NCBI GenBank assembly: GCA_018241685.1
Contig: JAFEDJ010000013.1
Span: 124,001 to 188,000, forward strand
Source: Pseudomonadota bacterium
GTDB taxonomy: Bacteria; Pseudomonadota; Gammaproteobacteria; Burkholderiales; Rhodocyclaceae
Reading direction: 5' to 3'
DNA length: 64,000 nucleotides
Shown: positions 37,810 to 46,840 of the stretch, in pieces
Position numbering within the stretch: position 1 is the first letter of the stretch
Layout: each line of letters opens with the position of its first letter
Made by a program: the position numbers and the translations under genes
Notes under the pieces: generated by a model
The model's database searches: none
What the model saw: the letters and a program-made list of their open reading frames with translations, nothing else
Told to the model about the DNA's origin: nothing

Positions 37810-38580
37810 ATGCGACGCGTGGTGTTCAATCAGAAAGGTGGCGTAGGCAAGTCCACCATCACCTGCAACCTGGCGGCGATCAGTGCCCAGCAAGGCCTGC
37901 GCACGCTGGTGGTAGACCTGGACCCGCAGGGCAACTCCACCCACTACCTGCTCGGCGACGCCGCCGACAACGTGAACGACACCCTCGCCGGCCTGTTCGA
38001 ACAGACCCTGTCCTTCAAGTTCAGCCCCAAGAAGACCACCGAGTTCGTCCACCCGACGCCCTTCGACAAGCTGTCCATCCTGCCGTCGCACCCGATGCTG
38101 GAAGAGCTGCAGAGCAAGCTCGAATCCCGCTACAAGATCTTCAAGCTGCGCGACGCTCTCGACGAACTGACCGACGACTTCGACGCGGTATTCATCGACA
38201 CCCCACCGGCGCTCAACTTCTACACCCGCTCGGCGCTGATCGCGACGCAGCTGTGCCTGATCCCCTTCGACTGTGACGACTTCTCCCGCCGGGCGCTCTA
38301 CGCGTTGATGGAGAACGTGCAGGAGATCAGGGCCGACCACAACCGCGGCCTCGAAGTGGAAGGCATCGTCGTCAACCAGTTCCAACCCCGCGCCAGCCTG
38401 CCCCAGAAGCTGGTGCAGGAACTCATCGACGAAGGCCTGCCGGTCTTCAAGACCTATCTGTCCAGTTCGATCAAGATCCGCGAAAGCCACGAGCAGGCCA
38501 AGCCGATGATCCACCTGGACCCGAAGCACAAGCTGGCCCAGGAATTCACCGCCCTCCACGCCGAACTGCGCAGTGCCTGA
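37810..38580 (+). CDS. orphan ParA family ATPase
   Basis: 256-residue ParA/Soj-like ATPase with [16 protein letters not shown] at the very N terminus, VVDLDPQGNSTHYLLG and FIDTPPALNFYTRSALIA. There is no N-terminal HTH. It stands alone: no parB, RHH partner or chemotaxis gene is next to it. It is unrelated in length and linker to the ParA-type protein at 8.0-8.7 kb. Role could be chromosome or complex positioning; the partner must be elsewhere. ATG at 37810 after GAGGAACGA. Confidence 0.88.
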   Translation: MRRVVFNQKGGVGKSTITCNLAAISAQQGLRTLVVDLDPQGNSTHYLLGDAADNVNDTLAGLFEQTLSFKFSPKKTTEFVHPTPFDKLSILPSHPMLEELQSKLESRYKIFKLRDALDELTDDFDAVFIDTPPALNFYTRSALIATQLCLIPFDCDDFSRRALYALMENVQEIRADHNRGLEVEGIVVNQFQPRASLPQKLVQELIDEGLPVFKTYLSSSIKIRESHEQAKPMIHLDPKHKLAQEFTALHAELRSA

Positions 38581-38623
38581 AGCGCCCCCGCATCAATCTG
38601 GAGGGCGAACCCCTGCAATCACG

Positions 38624-38644
38624 CCGGCCGGCATTCCCGGCCGG
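38624..38644. terminator. hairpin between convergent parA-type and asnB-like genes
   Basis: CCGGCCGG-CATTC-CCGGCCGG is a perfect 8 bp stem with a 5-base loop, 43 bp after the ParA stop and 16 bp from the AsnB-like stop. No T-tract on either side. Confidence 0.45.
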
Positions 38645-38660
38645 TAAGCCTGGCGCCCGA

Positions 38661-40499
38661 TCAAGCGCCGTCGAAGCGCCACTGTGGCGCATGGGCCTGC
38701 AGCCAGAACTCCAGGACCATGACGATCCACACCATTTCGCCGTAATAGCCGGGATGCTCCGGCAGACGCTTCTCGAGCACCTCCCGCAGGAATGCCGGAG
38801 ACATGACACCGCGGGCGGAGAAGGACTCCAGCGCGTCGGTGGCGAGCTTGCGCAGCCCCGGATGCTTGATCGCCCAGACGCCGAAGGGCAGGCCGAAGCC
38901 GTGCTTCTTCTTGGTGATGATCTCGTCGGGCAGGAAACCGCGCAGGGCCTCCTTGAACATCCAGCGCAGCTTGAGCCCCTTGAGCTTCCACTCCGTCGGC
39001 AAGGTCAGGGAAAAGTCGAGCAGCTCGTCACTCAGTAGCGGAAAACCTACATCCAACCCCGCCAGACGGGTCGTGCCGACGACCTTGGGCAGATCGTTGT
39101 CGGCCAGCGTGTATTTCCAGTCGAAGGCGAGCATGTGATTCACCAGACTGGCGTCCCCAACCTCGGCCCAGGTAGCGCGCTGCAACTGGCCCGGCCCATG
39201 CACATCGATCCCCTTGAGGAAACCCGGCGTAAACACCTTGTCCATGCCGAGGCGGATCAGCAGGTTGTAGATCTCGAGTCGATCGGGCATCGGAATGGAC
39301 GCCTGTTCGACATAGCTCACGCCCTTGCGTACCAAGGGAATGCGCTTCATCCCCGGCAGCGCGGAAATGGGTTCGACGACAGCCGCCCGCAATAACGAGG
39401 GAATGGTGTTGTACCAACCGAAAATGCGCTGCGTCGCGTAGCGGGAATTGCCGCCGAACAGTTCGTCACCGCCATCACCGGCCAGCAGCTTGGTGACGCC
39501 ATCCTCGCGGGCCCGAGTCGCGCAGATCCACGCAGGCACCGCGGAAGAATTGCCGAAGGGCTGGTCGTAGGAACACGCCACCTTCGGAATACCATCGAGC
39601 AGATCGTCGGGGGTGACGTAATACTCGTGGTGATCGGTCTTGAAATGGCGCGCCGCGATGCGCGCATATTCCATCTCATCGTAGCCCTGGGCATCGAAGC
39701 CCATGGAATAGGTCTTGGCCGGCTTGCCGCTGATGCGGCAGAGCATGCCGGAAACCGAGGAGCTGTCGGTTCCGCCAGACAGGAAGGCGCCCGTGCCATC
39801 ACCCGTGTATTCCCGCTCGACGGATGCCTGCACGATGTCCAGGAAACGCCCCTTGGCCTGTTCGAGGCTCAGGCCGGGATGCTCATCGAAACGCGGAGTC
39901 CAGTAGCGCGCAAGCTGCAGCGCCCCGCCCTTCCAGTCCAGCCGTGAGGCGGGGAGAAGGCGGCGCACCTCGTTGAAGACGGTATCCGGCGACGGGATGA
40001 CGTGGAAATACAGATAGTTGAAGATCGCCTGGGTGCTCACCGTACGGCTGCGGACAGGAACGCCATTGGCCCGGTCCGACAAGGCCAGGGCGCCCTTCTC
40101 CTCTGCGTAGCACCACGGTTCGGTATCGAAACGGTCGTTGAACAAGGTGACCACATTGCGGCGGGTGTCAATCAAGGCGATCGCGAAACGCCCCCTGATG
40201 TCCGCGATGGCCTCACTGCCCCGGCTGGCGAACAGGCCCAGCCAGTGCTCTGCTGAACGGGCATTCCCTCCCACGCTACGCGGACTGCCACGCACGATGC
40301 AGACCAGTCCGTCGCGCTCTGCCACGACGGCCGGACGCCGGACGCGCAAGCGCCCACCCTGCCATTCCCCCACCCACTGGTCGCCATCCTGGCGGAGCAC
40401 CAGTTCGGCCGCAGGGGTGGCGGCGGTTTCAACGCGCACCTCGATCAAGGACTTGCTATCCAGTTCCGACTCCAATTCGCCGCCTCCAAATGAATTCAT
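38661..40499 (-). CDS. asparagine synthase-like protein lacking the glutaminase Cys
   Basis: 612 residues. The C-terminal synthetase domain has the pyrophosphate loop LSGGTDSSSVSGML and AGDGGDELFGGNSRY, as in AsnB. The N-terminal domain keeps the class-II amidotransferase outline (FNDRFDTEPWCYAEE, LSDRANGVPV) but does not begin with Met-Cys, so the nucleophile that releases ammonia from glutamine is missing. It starts MNSFGGGELESEL. It may use free ammonia or act on another substrate, as do beta-lactam synthetase-like or peptide/sugar-modifying relatives. It lies 37 bp after the uvrD stop in an AT-rich patch containing the palindrome ACAATATTGT (40515-40524). Confidence 0.85.
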   Translation of the reverse strand: MNSFGGGELESELDSKSLIEVRVETAATPAAELVLRQDGDQWVGEWQGGRLRVRRPAVVAERDGLVCIVRGSPRSVGGNARSAEHWLGLFASRGSEAIADIRGRFAIALIDTRRNVVTLFNDRFDTEPWCYAEEKGALALSDRANGVPVRSRTVSTQAIFNYLYFHVIPSPDTVFNEVRRLLPASRLDWKGGALQLARYWTPRFDEHPGLSLEQAKGRFLDIVQASVEREYTGDGTGAFLSGGTDSSSVSGMLCRISGKPAKTYSMGFDAQGYDEMEYARIAARHFKTDHHEYYVTPDDLLDGIPKVACSYDQPFGNSSAVPAWICATRAREDGVTKLLAGDGGDELFGGNSRYATQRIFGWYNTIPSLLRAAVVEPISALPGMKRIPLVRKGVSYVEQASIPMPDRLEIYNLLIRLGMDKVFTPGFLKGIDVHGPGQLQRATWAEVGDASLVNHMLAFDWKYTLADNDLPKVVGTTRLAGLDVGFPLLSDELLDFSLTLPTEWKLKGLKLRWMFKEALRGFLPDEIITKKKHGFGLPFGVWAIKHPGLRKLATDALESFSARGVMSPAFLREVLEKRLPEHPGYYGEMVWIVMVLEFWLQAHAPQWRFDGA

Positions 40500-40536
40500 T
40501 CAAACAACATGCAAACAATATTGTCATTGAAATCCA

Positions 40537-42747
40537 TTACACGGGTATCAACTTTGCCACTGCCAGCATCAACCACTTGCTGCCGGCCTCGGCAAACTTC
40601 ACCTGGACACGCGCGTCGTTGCCACTCCCTTCGGCCGAAACGATGACTCCATCGCCGAAGCGCGCATGGCGCACGCTCTGGCCAATCGCCAGCCCGCCCA
40701 GGTCGCGGGACTTCTGCGGCGGGGGGGGCGGCATGCTCGGCGCGGCCGGCCGCGACGTACCCGGGTTGTAGTAGCGGGTGGACGGCTCGGACACGAAGCT
40801 GCGCCGCGGATTCGGTGGCGTCAGCCACTTCAGCAGGCCCTCGGGGATCTCCTCCAGGAAGCGCGAGCGCAGGTTGTAGCGCACCTGGCCGTGCAGCATG
40901 CGGCTCTGCGTGAAGCTCACATAGAGACGCTGGCGGGCCCGCGTCACCGCCACGTACATCAGGCGCCGCTCCTCCTCCAGCCCATCCAGTTCGAGCGCGC
41001 TGTTCTCATGGGGGAACAGACCTTCCTCCAGGCCGGACAGGAAGACCACGTCGAACTCCAGCCCCTTGGCCGCATGGACGGTCATCAGCTGCACCGCCTC
41101 CATGCCCACGTCGGCCTGGTGATCGCCGGCCTCCAGCGAGGCATGGGCGAGGAACTCGGCCAGCGTCGAGCCGTGCTCCCCCGGCACCTCGCCGGCGCCC
41201 AGCTCGGCGCTGAAGTTGGCCGCCGCATTGATCAGTTCGTCCAGGTTCTCCAGGCGCTCCTGGCCTTCCTTCTCGGCCTTGTAGTGGGCGCGCAGGCCGG
41301 ACAGTTCGATGACGTGATCGACCATCTCGTGCAGGCGCAGACTGGCCGTCTCCTGGCGCAGGCGCTCGATCAGCGCTACGAACTGGGCCAGCGCCGCCCC
41401 CGGCTTGCCGCTGAGATGCGGCACCGTCTGGTACAACGGGGTGTTCCAGGTGCGCGCCGCATCGCCGAGCACCTCCAGCGAGCGGGCGCCGATGCCGCGG
41501 GTCGGGAAATTGACCACCCGCGTGAAGGCCGTGTCGTCGTCCGGATTGGCGATCAGGCGCAGATAGGCCAGCGCGTGCTTCACCTCCTGGCGCTCGAAGA
41601 AGCGCAGCCCCCCATACACGCGGTAAGGGATCCCGCTGGAGAACAGCTGGTGCTCCAGCACCCGCGACTGGGCATTGGAGCGGTACAGCAGCGCGATGTC
41701 GGCACGGCTCATGCCGTCCCGCACCAGGGACTGGATCTCCTCGACGACCCAGCGTGCCTCGTCGGTATCGGTGAAAGCCTCGTAGACGCGGATCGGCTCG
41801 CCGGCGCCGCGGTCGGTCCACAGCTGCTTGCCGAGGCGCTTGCTGTTGTTGGCGATCAGCGCGTTGGCCGCATCGAGGATGTTGCCGTGGGAGCGGTAGT
41901 TCTGCTCCAGGCGGATCACGCTACCGACCTTGAAGTCCTTTTCGAAGTCGCGCATGTTGCCGATCTCGGCACCGCGGAAGCGGTAGATCGACTGATCGTC
42001 GTCCCCCACGCAGAACAGGCTGGCGCTGCCTTCGCGCCCGCCGTCGGCGAGCAGGCTCAGCCAGCGGTACTGCAGCACGTTGGTGTCCTGGAACTCATCC
42101 ACCAGGATGTGGCGGAAACGCCCCTGGTAATGGCGGCGGATCGGCTCGTTGCGCTCCAGCAATTCGTAGCTGCGCAGCAACAACTCGGGGAAATCCACAA
42201 CTCCCTCGCGCTGGCACTGTGCTTCATACTCCATGTAAAGCTCGACCCGGCGTCGGGTGTAGTCGTCCCAGGCCTCGACCGCCGCGGGGCGGGTACCCGC
42301 CTCCTTCTGGCCGTTGATGAAGTGCTGCAGCTCCTTTGGCGGAAACTTCTCGTCGTCCACGTTGAGGGCCTTCAGCAGGCGTTTGATCGCTGCCAGCTGG
42401 TCACCGGAATCGAGGATCTGGAACAACTGCGGCAGGCCTGCATCGCGGTAATGGGCACGCAGCATGCGGTTGCACAGGCCATGGAAGGTGCCGATCCACA
42501 TCCCGCGGGTATTGACCGGGAACATCGCCGACAGGCGGGTCAGCATCTCCTTGGCAGCCTTGTTGGTGAAGGTCACGGCCAGGATGCCCTGGGGACTGCA
42601 GTAACCATTCTGCAGCAGCCAGGCAATGCGCGTGATGAGCACCCGCGTCTTGCCCGAACCGGCGCCGGCAAGGATCAGCGCATGCTGGGGCTCGAGCGTG
42701 ACGGCAGCGAGTTGTTCGGGATTGAGATTGTCGAGCAGCTGGGACAT
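40537..42747 (-). CDS. uvrD: DNA helicase II UvrD
   Basis: Superfamily 1 3'-5' helicase of mismatch and excision repair. 736 residues. Motif I is AGAGSGKTRVL and motif II is VDEFQDTNVLQYRW. Motif III is VGDDDQSIYRFRGAE, motif IV is LEQNYRS, motif V is VQLMTVHAAKGLEFDVVFL and motif VI is ERRLMYVAVTRARQRLY. The C-terminal Tudor-like tail is present (IGQSVRHARFGDGVIVS). ATG at 42747. The length is slightly above the 720 of E. coli UvrD. Confidence 0.96.
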   Translation of the reverse strand: MSQLLDNLNPEQLAAVTLEPQHALILAGAGSGKTRVLITRIAWLLQNGYCSPQGILAVTFTNKAAKEMLTRLSAMFPVNTRGMWIGTFHGLCNRMLRAHYRDAGLPQLFQILDSGDQLAAIKRLLKALNVDDEKFPPKELQHFINGQKEAGTRPAAVEAWDDYTRRRVELYMEYEAQCQREGVVDFPELLLRSYELLERNEPIRRHYQGRFRHILVDEFQDTNVLQYRWLSLLADGGREGSASLFCVGDDDQSIYRFRGAEIGNMRDFEKDFKVGSVIRLEQNYRSHGNILDAANALIANNSKRLGKQLWTDRGAGEPIRVYEAFTDTDEARWVVEEIQSLVRDGMSRADIALLYRSNAQSRVLEHQLFSSGIPYRVYGGLRFFERQEVKHALAYLRLIANPDDDTAFTRVVNFPTRGIGARSLEVLGDAARTWNTPLYQTVPHLSGKPGAALAQFVALIERLRQETASLRLHEMVDHVIELSGLRAHYKAEKEGQERLENLDELINAAANFSAELGAGEVPGEHGSTLAEFLAHASLEAGDHQADVGMEAVQLMTVHAAKGLEFDVVFLSGLEEGLFPHENSALELDGLEEERRLMYVAVTRARQRLYVSFTQSRMLHGQVRYNLRSRFLEEIPEGLLKWLTPPNPRRSFVSEPSTRYYNPGTSRPAAPSMPPPPPQKSRDLGGLAIGQSVRHARFGDGVIVSAEGSGNDARVQVKFAEAGSKWLMLAVAKLIPV

Positions 42748-43063
42748 GGAGCGATACGTAAGGCAGCGAAGGCCGCCATTCTACCGCCCGCCCGAAGCTC
42801 AACCGAGGCCCAGGTTTTTTGTGACAAATTACCTCGCCGAAAATGAAAAAAAGACTGCCATACCTTGCGGTCGGAGTCGCAAGCACCTAAACTTGAGTTG
42901 TGCAATGCAGCAAACAAGCCGTATCGAGGGCTAACAAAGCTACACAGAATCAGGGAAACGCGCCGTAAAACACCGTTTTGCAGCGCACCACAAAGCCGCC
43001 AGCGAGCGGCTGTCAGAAGTAGCCCCGCGTTGTTTGATGCTCCCCATACCGGAGTAACAGCAA
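42748..43063. other. intergenic region between divergent uvrD and 108-aa gene
   Basis: 316 bp, AT-richer than average, no gene seen. It contains a 6 bp hairpin CTTGCG/CGCAAG (42864-42883) next to an A-tract, and TTGTGCAATGCAGCAA (42898-42913), which resembles PhaR-type operators (TGC-N3-GCA). Confidence 0.5.
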
Positions 43064-43390
43064 ATGAAGACACCCAAAACCCTACCCTGGCACGCCCGCA
43101 AGGCCGGCGTGTCCGTTGAAAGAGCAGAAGCACTGTGGCGCAAGGCGCTGCGCGAAGCCACCGCCGATACCGGCTGGGTCGGCACGTCCGAATTCTGGGG
43201 CGCTGCCGAAGGCCGCTTCCTCGAGCTTCTGAAAGAGGAGCAGAACACCCTCTGCACCCCGCACATGGAAACCTTCATGCGCAGCCAGCACCGCATGGGC
43301 CTCTTGCCCTTGCTGGCTGCCGAGCAAATGTTTTCTGCAATGTCCGCCAACTGGCAGCGGTTTTGCGACGAGATGAGCAAGGCAGCCTGA
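43064..43390 (+). CDS. small helical protein of unknown function (108 aa)
   Basis: A soluble all-helical protein beginning MKTPKTLPWHARKAGVS, with an amphipathic C-terminal half (MGLLPLLAAEQMFSAMSANWQRFCDEMSKAA in two pieces). It has its own intrinsic terminator 70 bp downstream and a possible PhaR-like operator upstream, so a link to polyhydroxyalkanoate granules is possible but unproven. No signal peptide or known domain seen. Confidence 0.65.
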   Translation: MKTPKTLPWHARKAGVSVERAEALWRKALREATADTGWVGTSEFWGAAEGRFLELLKEEQNTLCTPHMETFMRSQHRMGLLPLLAAEQMFSAMSANWQRFCDEMSKAA

Positions 43391-43461
43391 GCGCTGTCAG
43401 ACGGCCCCCCAGAGGCCGAGCCAACCGGGTTTTTCTCCCTCCTCTCCCTCGTGGAGATTGA

Positions 43462-43495
43462 CGGCGTCTGTCGCAAGGCAGACGCCGCTTTTTTT
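43462..43495 (+). terminator. intrinsic terminator
   Basis: CGGCGTCTG (43462-43470) pairs with CAGACGCCG (43479-43487), then C and a run of seven T. A textbook Rho-independent terminator for the 108-aa gene. Confidence 0.93.
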
Positions 43496-43554
43496 CGTCA
43501 TTCCCGCCAGCCTCCATGCCGGGCGTGGCCGGTCGAAAGCCTGCCGCAGGCTGC

Positions 43555-43563
43555 TGCTATAAT
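43555..43563 (+). promoter_or_regulatory. extended -10 promoter of yajC-secDF
   Basis: TGC-TATAAT, a consensus extended -10, 33 bp upstream of the yajC GTG. A -35 match is weak (TCGAAA at 43533-43538). Confidence 0.6.
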
Positions 43564-43596
43564 CCGGAGCTTTGCATCTGCCCACCGGAGTTTAAT

Positions 43597-43929
43597 GTGC
43601 TGATTTCCAACGCCTTTGCCCAGGCCGCACCGGCCGCCGGACAGGATCCCCTGTCCAGCCTCACCGGCGTCCTGCCGCTGATTTTCATGTTCGCGGTGCT
43701 GTGGTTCCTGATGATCCGCCCGCAGATGAAGCGCGCCAAGGAACATAAGGCCCTGCTCGAAGGTCTGCAGAAGAACGACGAAGTCCTGACCCAGGGCGGC
43801 ATCGTCGGCAAGGTCGTCGCACTCAGCGACGCCTACGTCACCGTCGAAATCGCCGCCAACACCCAGATCGTCGTGCAGAAGGGCGCCATCAGCGCCGTAC
43901 TGCCGAAGGGCACCCTGAAGTCGATCTGA
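43597..43929 (+). CDS. yajC: preprotein translocase subunit YajC
   Basis: 110 residues. One membrane helix (GVLPLIFMFAVLWFLMI) followed by the conserved RPQMKRAKEHKALLEGLQKNDEVLTQGGIVGKV region. Partner of SecDF in the Sec holotranslocon. The start is a GTG at 43597, six bases after GGAG; an ATG at 43595 is out of frame. First gene of yajC-secD-secF. Confidence 0.95.
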   Translation: MLISNAFAQAAPAAGQDPLSSLTGVLPLIFMFAVLWFLMIRPQMKRAKEHKALLEGLQKNDEVLTQGGIVGKVVALSDAYVTVEIAANTQIVVQKGAISAVLPKGTLKSI

Positions 43930-44012
43930 TCCGGCTGACGGCCGGGCCTGTCCCGGCCGTGCTGATGCGCCGCTGCGCCACCGCGCCTGTCATCTACCCT
44001 TTCCGCCCGACC

Positions 44013-45872
44013 ATGAACCGCTACCCCCTCTGGAAAAACCTCCTCATCGGCCTCGTGCTGCTGTGGGGTCTGATCTACACCCTGCCGAACTTCTACGGCG
44101 AGGTGCCCGCTGTCCAGGTATCCAGCGGCAAGGCCACCCTCAAGCTGGACACCGCCGCCACCCTCAAGCGCGTGGAAGAAAGCCTCGCCGCAGCCGGGCT
44201 CCAGCATGACGGCCTGTTTGCCGACCTCAACAGCGTGCGCATCCGCTTCCATGACACCGACACCCAGCTGAAGGCCAAGGACGCCGTTGAAAAGGCCTTC
44301 AACCCCGATGCCAGCGACCCGTCCTACGTCGTCGCCCTCAACCTGCTGTCGGCCAGCCCCCAGTGGCTCACCAGCATCCACGCGCTGCCCATGTACCTGG
44401 GCCTCGACCTGCGCGGCGGCGTGCACTTCCTGCTGCAGGTCGACATGAAGGGCGCCGTCACCAAGCGCCTCGACGCCACCACCGGCGACCTGCGCACCCT
44501 GCTGCGCGACAAGAACGTTCGCCATATCGGCATCACCCGCGAAGGCCAGAGCGTCGTCGTGCGCTTCCGCGACACCGAGAACCAGTCCCGCGCCAAGGCC
44601 GTGATCACTGCCAACACCAACGACCTGCAACTGGTCGAAGGCCAGGACGGCGCCGACTTCAAGCTCACCGCCAACCTCACCCCGCTGGCCCAGAAGACCA
44701 TCCAGGAATTCGCGATCAAGCAGAACATCAGCACCCTGCACAACCGGATCAACGAACTCGGCGTGGCCGAGCCGGTGATCCAGCAACAAGGCCTCGACCG
44801 CATCGTGGTCCAGCTGCCCGGCGTGCAGGACGTGGCCAAGGCCAAGGACATCCTCGGCCGCACCGCCACCCTCGAAATCCGCATGGTGGACGACACCCCG
44901 GGCGCCCTCGAGGCCGCCATGACCGGCGCCGTGCCGGCCGGCACCGAGCTCTACAACGAGCGCGGCGGCCGTCCGCTGCTGGTCAAGAAGCAGGTCGTGC
45001 TGACCGGCGAGCGCCTCACCGACGCCCAGCCCGGCTTCGACGGCCAGACCCACGAGCCCGCCGTGCACCTCACGCTGGACGCCGCCGGTGCACGCATCTT
45101 CAAGGATGTGACCCGCGAGAACGTCAACAAGCGCATGGCCATCCTGCTCATCGAAAAGGGCAAGGGCGAAGTCGTCACCGCCCCGGTCATCCGTGGCGAA
45201 ATCGGCGGCGGCCGCGTGCAGATCTCCGGCCGCATGAGCTCCGAAGAGGCCACCGACACCGCCCTGCTGCTGCGTGCCGGCTCCCTGGCCGCCCCGATGG
45301 AGATCATCGAGGAACGCACCATCGGCCCGAGCCTCGGCGCCGACAACATCAGCAAGGGCTTCCACTCCACGCTGTGGGGTTTCATCGCCATCGCCGTCTT
45401 CATGTGCCTCTACTACATGCTGTTCGGCTTCGTGTCGGTGATCGCGCTGGCCTCCAACCTGCTGCTGCTGGTAGCCCTGCTGTCCCTGCTGCAGGCGACG
45501 CTGACGCTGCCCGGCATCGCCGCCATCGCCCTCACGCTAGGTATGGCCATCGACGCCAACGTGCTGATCAACGAGCGCATCCGCGAGGAACTGCGCAACG
45601 GCTCCAGCCCGCAGGCGGCCATCCACGCCGGCTACGACCGCGCCTTCGACACCATTCTCGACTCCAACGTCACCACGCTGATCGCCGGCATCGCGCTGCT
45701 CATCTTCGGCTCCGGCCCGGTGCGCGGCTTCGCAGTGGTGCACTGCCTGGGCATCATGACCTCCATGTTCAGCGCCATCCTGGTCTCCCGCGGCCTGGTG
45801 AATCTGATCTACGGCAAGAAGCGCAAGCTCGAGAAACTGGCCATCGGCCAGGTCTGGAAGCCGGGCGTCTGA
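44013..45872 (+). CDS. secD: protein translocase subunit SecD
   Basis: 619 residues. N-terminal helix (LLIGLVLLWGLIYTLPNFYG) and P1 periplasmic head, with GLDLRGGVHFLLQVD as the RND signature. The C-terminal five-helix domain includes GPSLGADNISKGF, LALTLGMAIDANVLINERIREE-type helix 4 and FDTILDSNVTTLIAGIALLIFGSGPVRGFA. It uses proton motive force to pull exported proteins through SecYEG. ATG at 44013 is the family start; 30 bp to secF. Confidence 0.97.
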   Translation: MNRYPLWKNLLIGLVLLWGLIYTLPNFYGEVPAVQVSSGKATLKLDTAATLKRVEESLAAAGLQHDGLFADLNSVRIRFHDTDTQLKAKDAVEKAFNPDASDPSYVVALNLLSASPQWLTSIHALPMYLGLDLRGGVHFLLQVDMKGAVTKRLDATTGDLRTLLRDKNVRHIGITREGQSVVVRFRDTENQSRAKAVITANTNDLQLVEGQDGADFKLTANLTPLAQKTIQEFAIKQNISTLHNRINELGVAEPVIQQQGLDRIVVQLPGVQDVAKAKDILGRTATLEIRMVDDTPGALEAAMTGAVPAGTELYNERGGRPLLVKKQVVLTGERLTDAQPGFDGQTHEPAVHLTLDAAGARIFKDVTRENVNKRMAILLIEKGKGEVVTAPVIRGEIGGGRVQISGRMSSEEATDTALLLRAGSLAAPMEIIEERTIGPSLGADNISKGFHSTLWGFIAIAVFMCLYYMLFGFVSVIALASNLLLLVALLSLLQATLTLPGIAAIALTLGMAIDANVLINERIREELRNGSSPQAAIHAGYDRAFDTILDSNVTTLIAGIALLIFGSGPVRGFAVVHCLGIMTSMFSAILVSRGLVNLIYGKKRKLEKLAIGQVWKPGV

Positions 45873-45902
45873 CACGTACAGAACACGAAACGGACACGCA
45901 AA

Positions 45903-46835
45903 ATGGAATTCTTCCGGATCCACAAAGACATCCCCTTCATGAAGCACGCGCTGGTGTTCAACGTCATTTCGTTGATCACCTTCCTGCTCGCGGTGTTCTT
46001 CCTCGCCACCAAGGGGCTGCATTTCAGCGTCGAATTCACCGGCGGCACGCTGATGGAAGTCAGCTACAGCGAACCGCCGGCCCTCGAAAAGCTGCGTGAC
46101 GCCCTGGCCAAGGAAGGCTACCAGGACGCCCAGGTGCAGAACTTCGGCAGCTCCCGCGACGTGCTGATCCGCCTGCCCAACCGGGACGGCATCGAAACCG
46201 GCAAGGTCAGCGAGAAGGTCATCGCCAGCCTCGGCGCCATCGAAGGCCCCAAGCCCGAGCTGCGCCGCGTCGAATTCGTCGGCCCGCAGGTCGGCAAGGA
46301 ACTCGCCTCCGACGGCGCCATGGCCCTGCTGCTGGTGATCGGCGGCATCGTGCTGTACCTGGCGATGCGCTTCGAATGGCGCTTCGCCGTCTCCGCGATC
46401 ATCGCCAACCTGCACGACGTCATCATCATCCTGGGCTTCTTCGCGCTGTTCCAGTGGGAATTCTCGCTGCCGGTGCTGGCCGCCACCCTCGCGGTGCTCG
46501 GCTACTCGGTCAACGAATCGGTGGTGGTCTTCGACCGGGTCCGCGAAACCTTCAAGAAGAAGCGCGGCCTCACCACCCCGCAGGTGCTTGACCACGCCAT
46601 CACCAGCACCATCAGCCGGACCATCATCACCCACGGTTCGACCCAGATCATGGTGCTGTCGATGCTGGTCTTCGGCGGCGAGACCCTGTTCTACTTCTCC
46701 CTCGCGCTGACCATCGGCATCTGCTTCGGCATCTACTCCTCGGTGCTGGTCGCCAGCCCGCTGGTCATGTGGCTGGGCGTGTCCCGCGAGCAGTTCATGC
46801 AGCCCAAGAAGGAAAAGCAGGAAGCCGTCGTCTGA
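45903..46835 (+). CDS. secF: protein translocase subunit SecF
   Basis: 310 residues, six hydrophobic helices. Signature VEFTGGTLMEVSYSEP after the first helix, and the paired VLGYSVNESVVVFDRVRETFKKKRG and ISRTIITHGSTQIMVLS in the membrane core. Forms the SecDF complex with the gene just upstream. Only 5 bp separate its stop from the GTG of the next gene. Confidence 0.97.
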   Translation: MEFFRIHKDIPFMKHALVFNVISLITFLLAVFFLATKGLHFSVEFTGGTLMEVSYSEPPALEKLRDALAKEGYQDAQVQNFGSSRDVLIRLPNRDGIETGKVSEKVIASLGAIEGPKPELRRVEFVGPQVGKELASDGAMALLLVIGGIVLYLAMRFEWRFAVSAIIANLHDVIIILGFFALFQWEFSLPVLAATLAVLGYSVNESVVVFDRVRETFKKKRGLTTPQVLDHAITSTISRTIITHGSTQIMVLSMLVFGGETLFYFSLALTIGICFGIYSSVLVASPLVMWLGVSREQFMQPKKEKQEAVV

Positions 46836-46840
46836 TCCAC

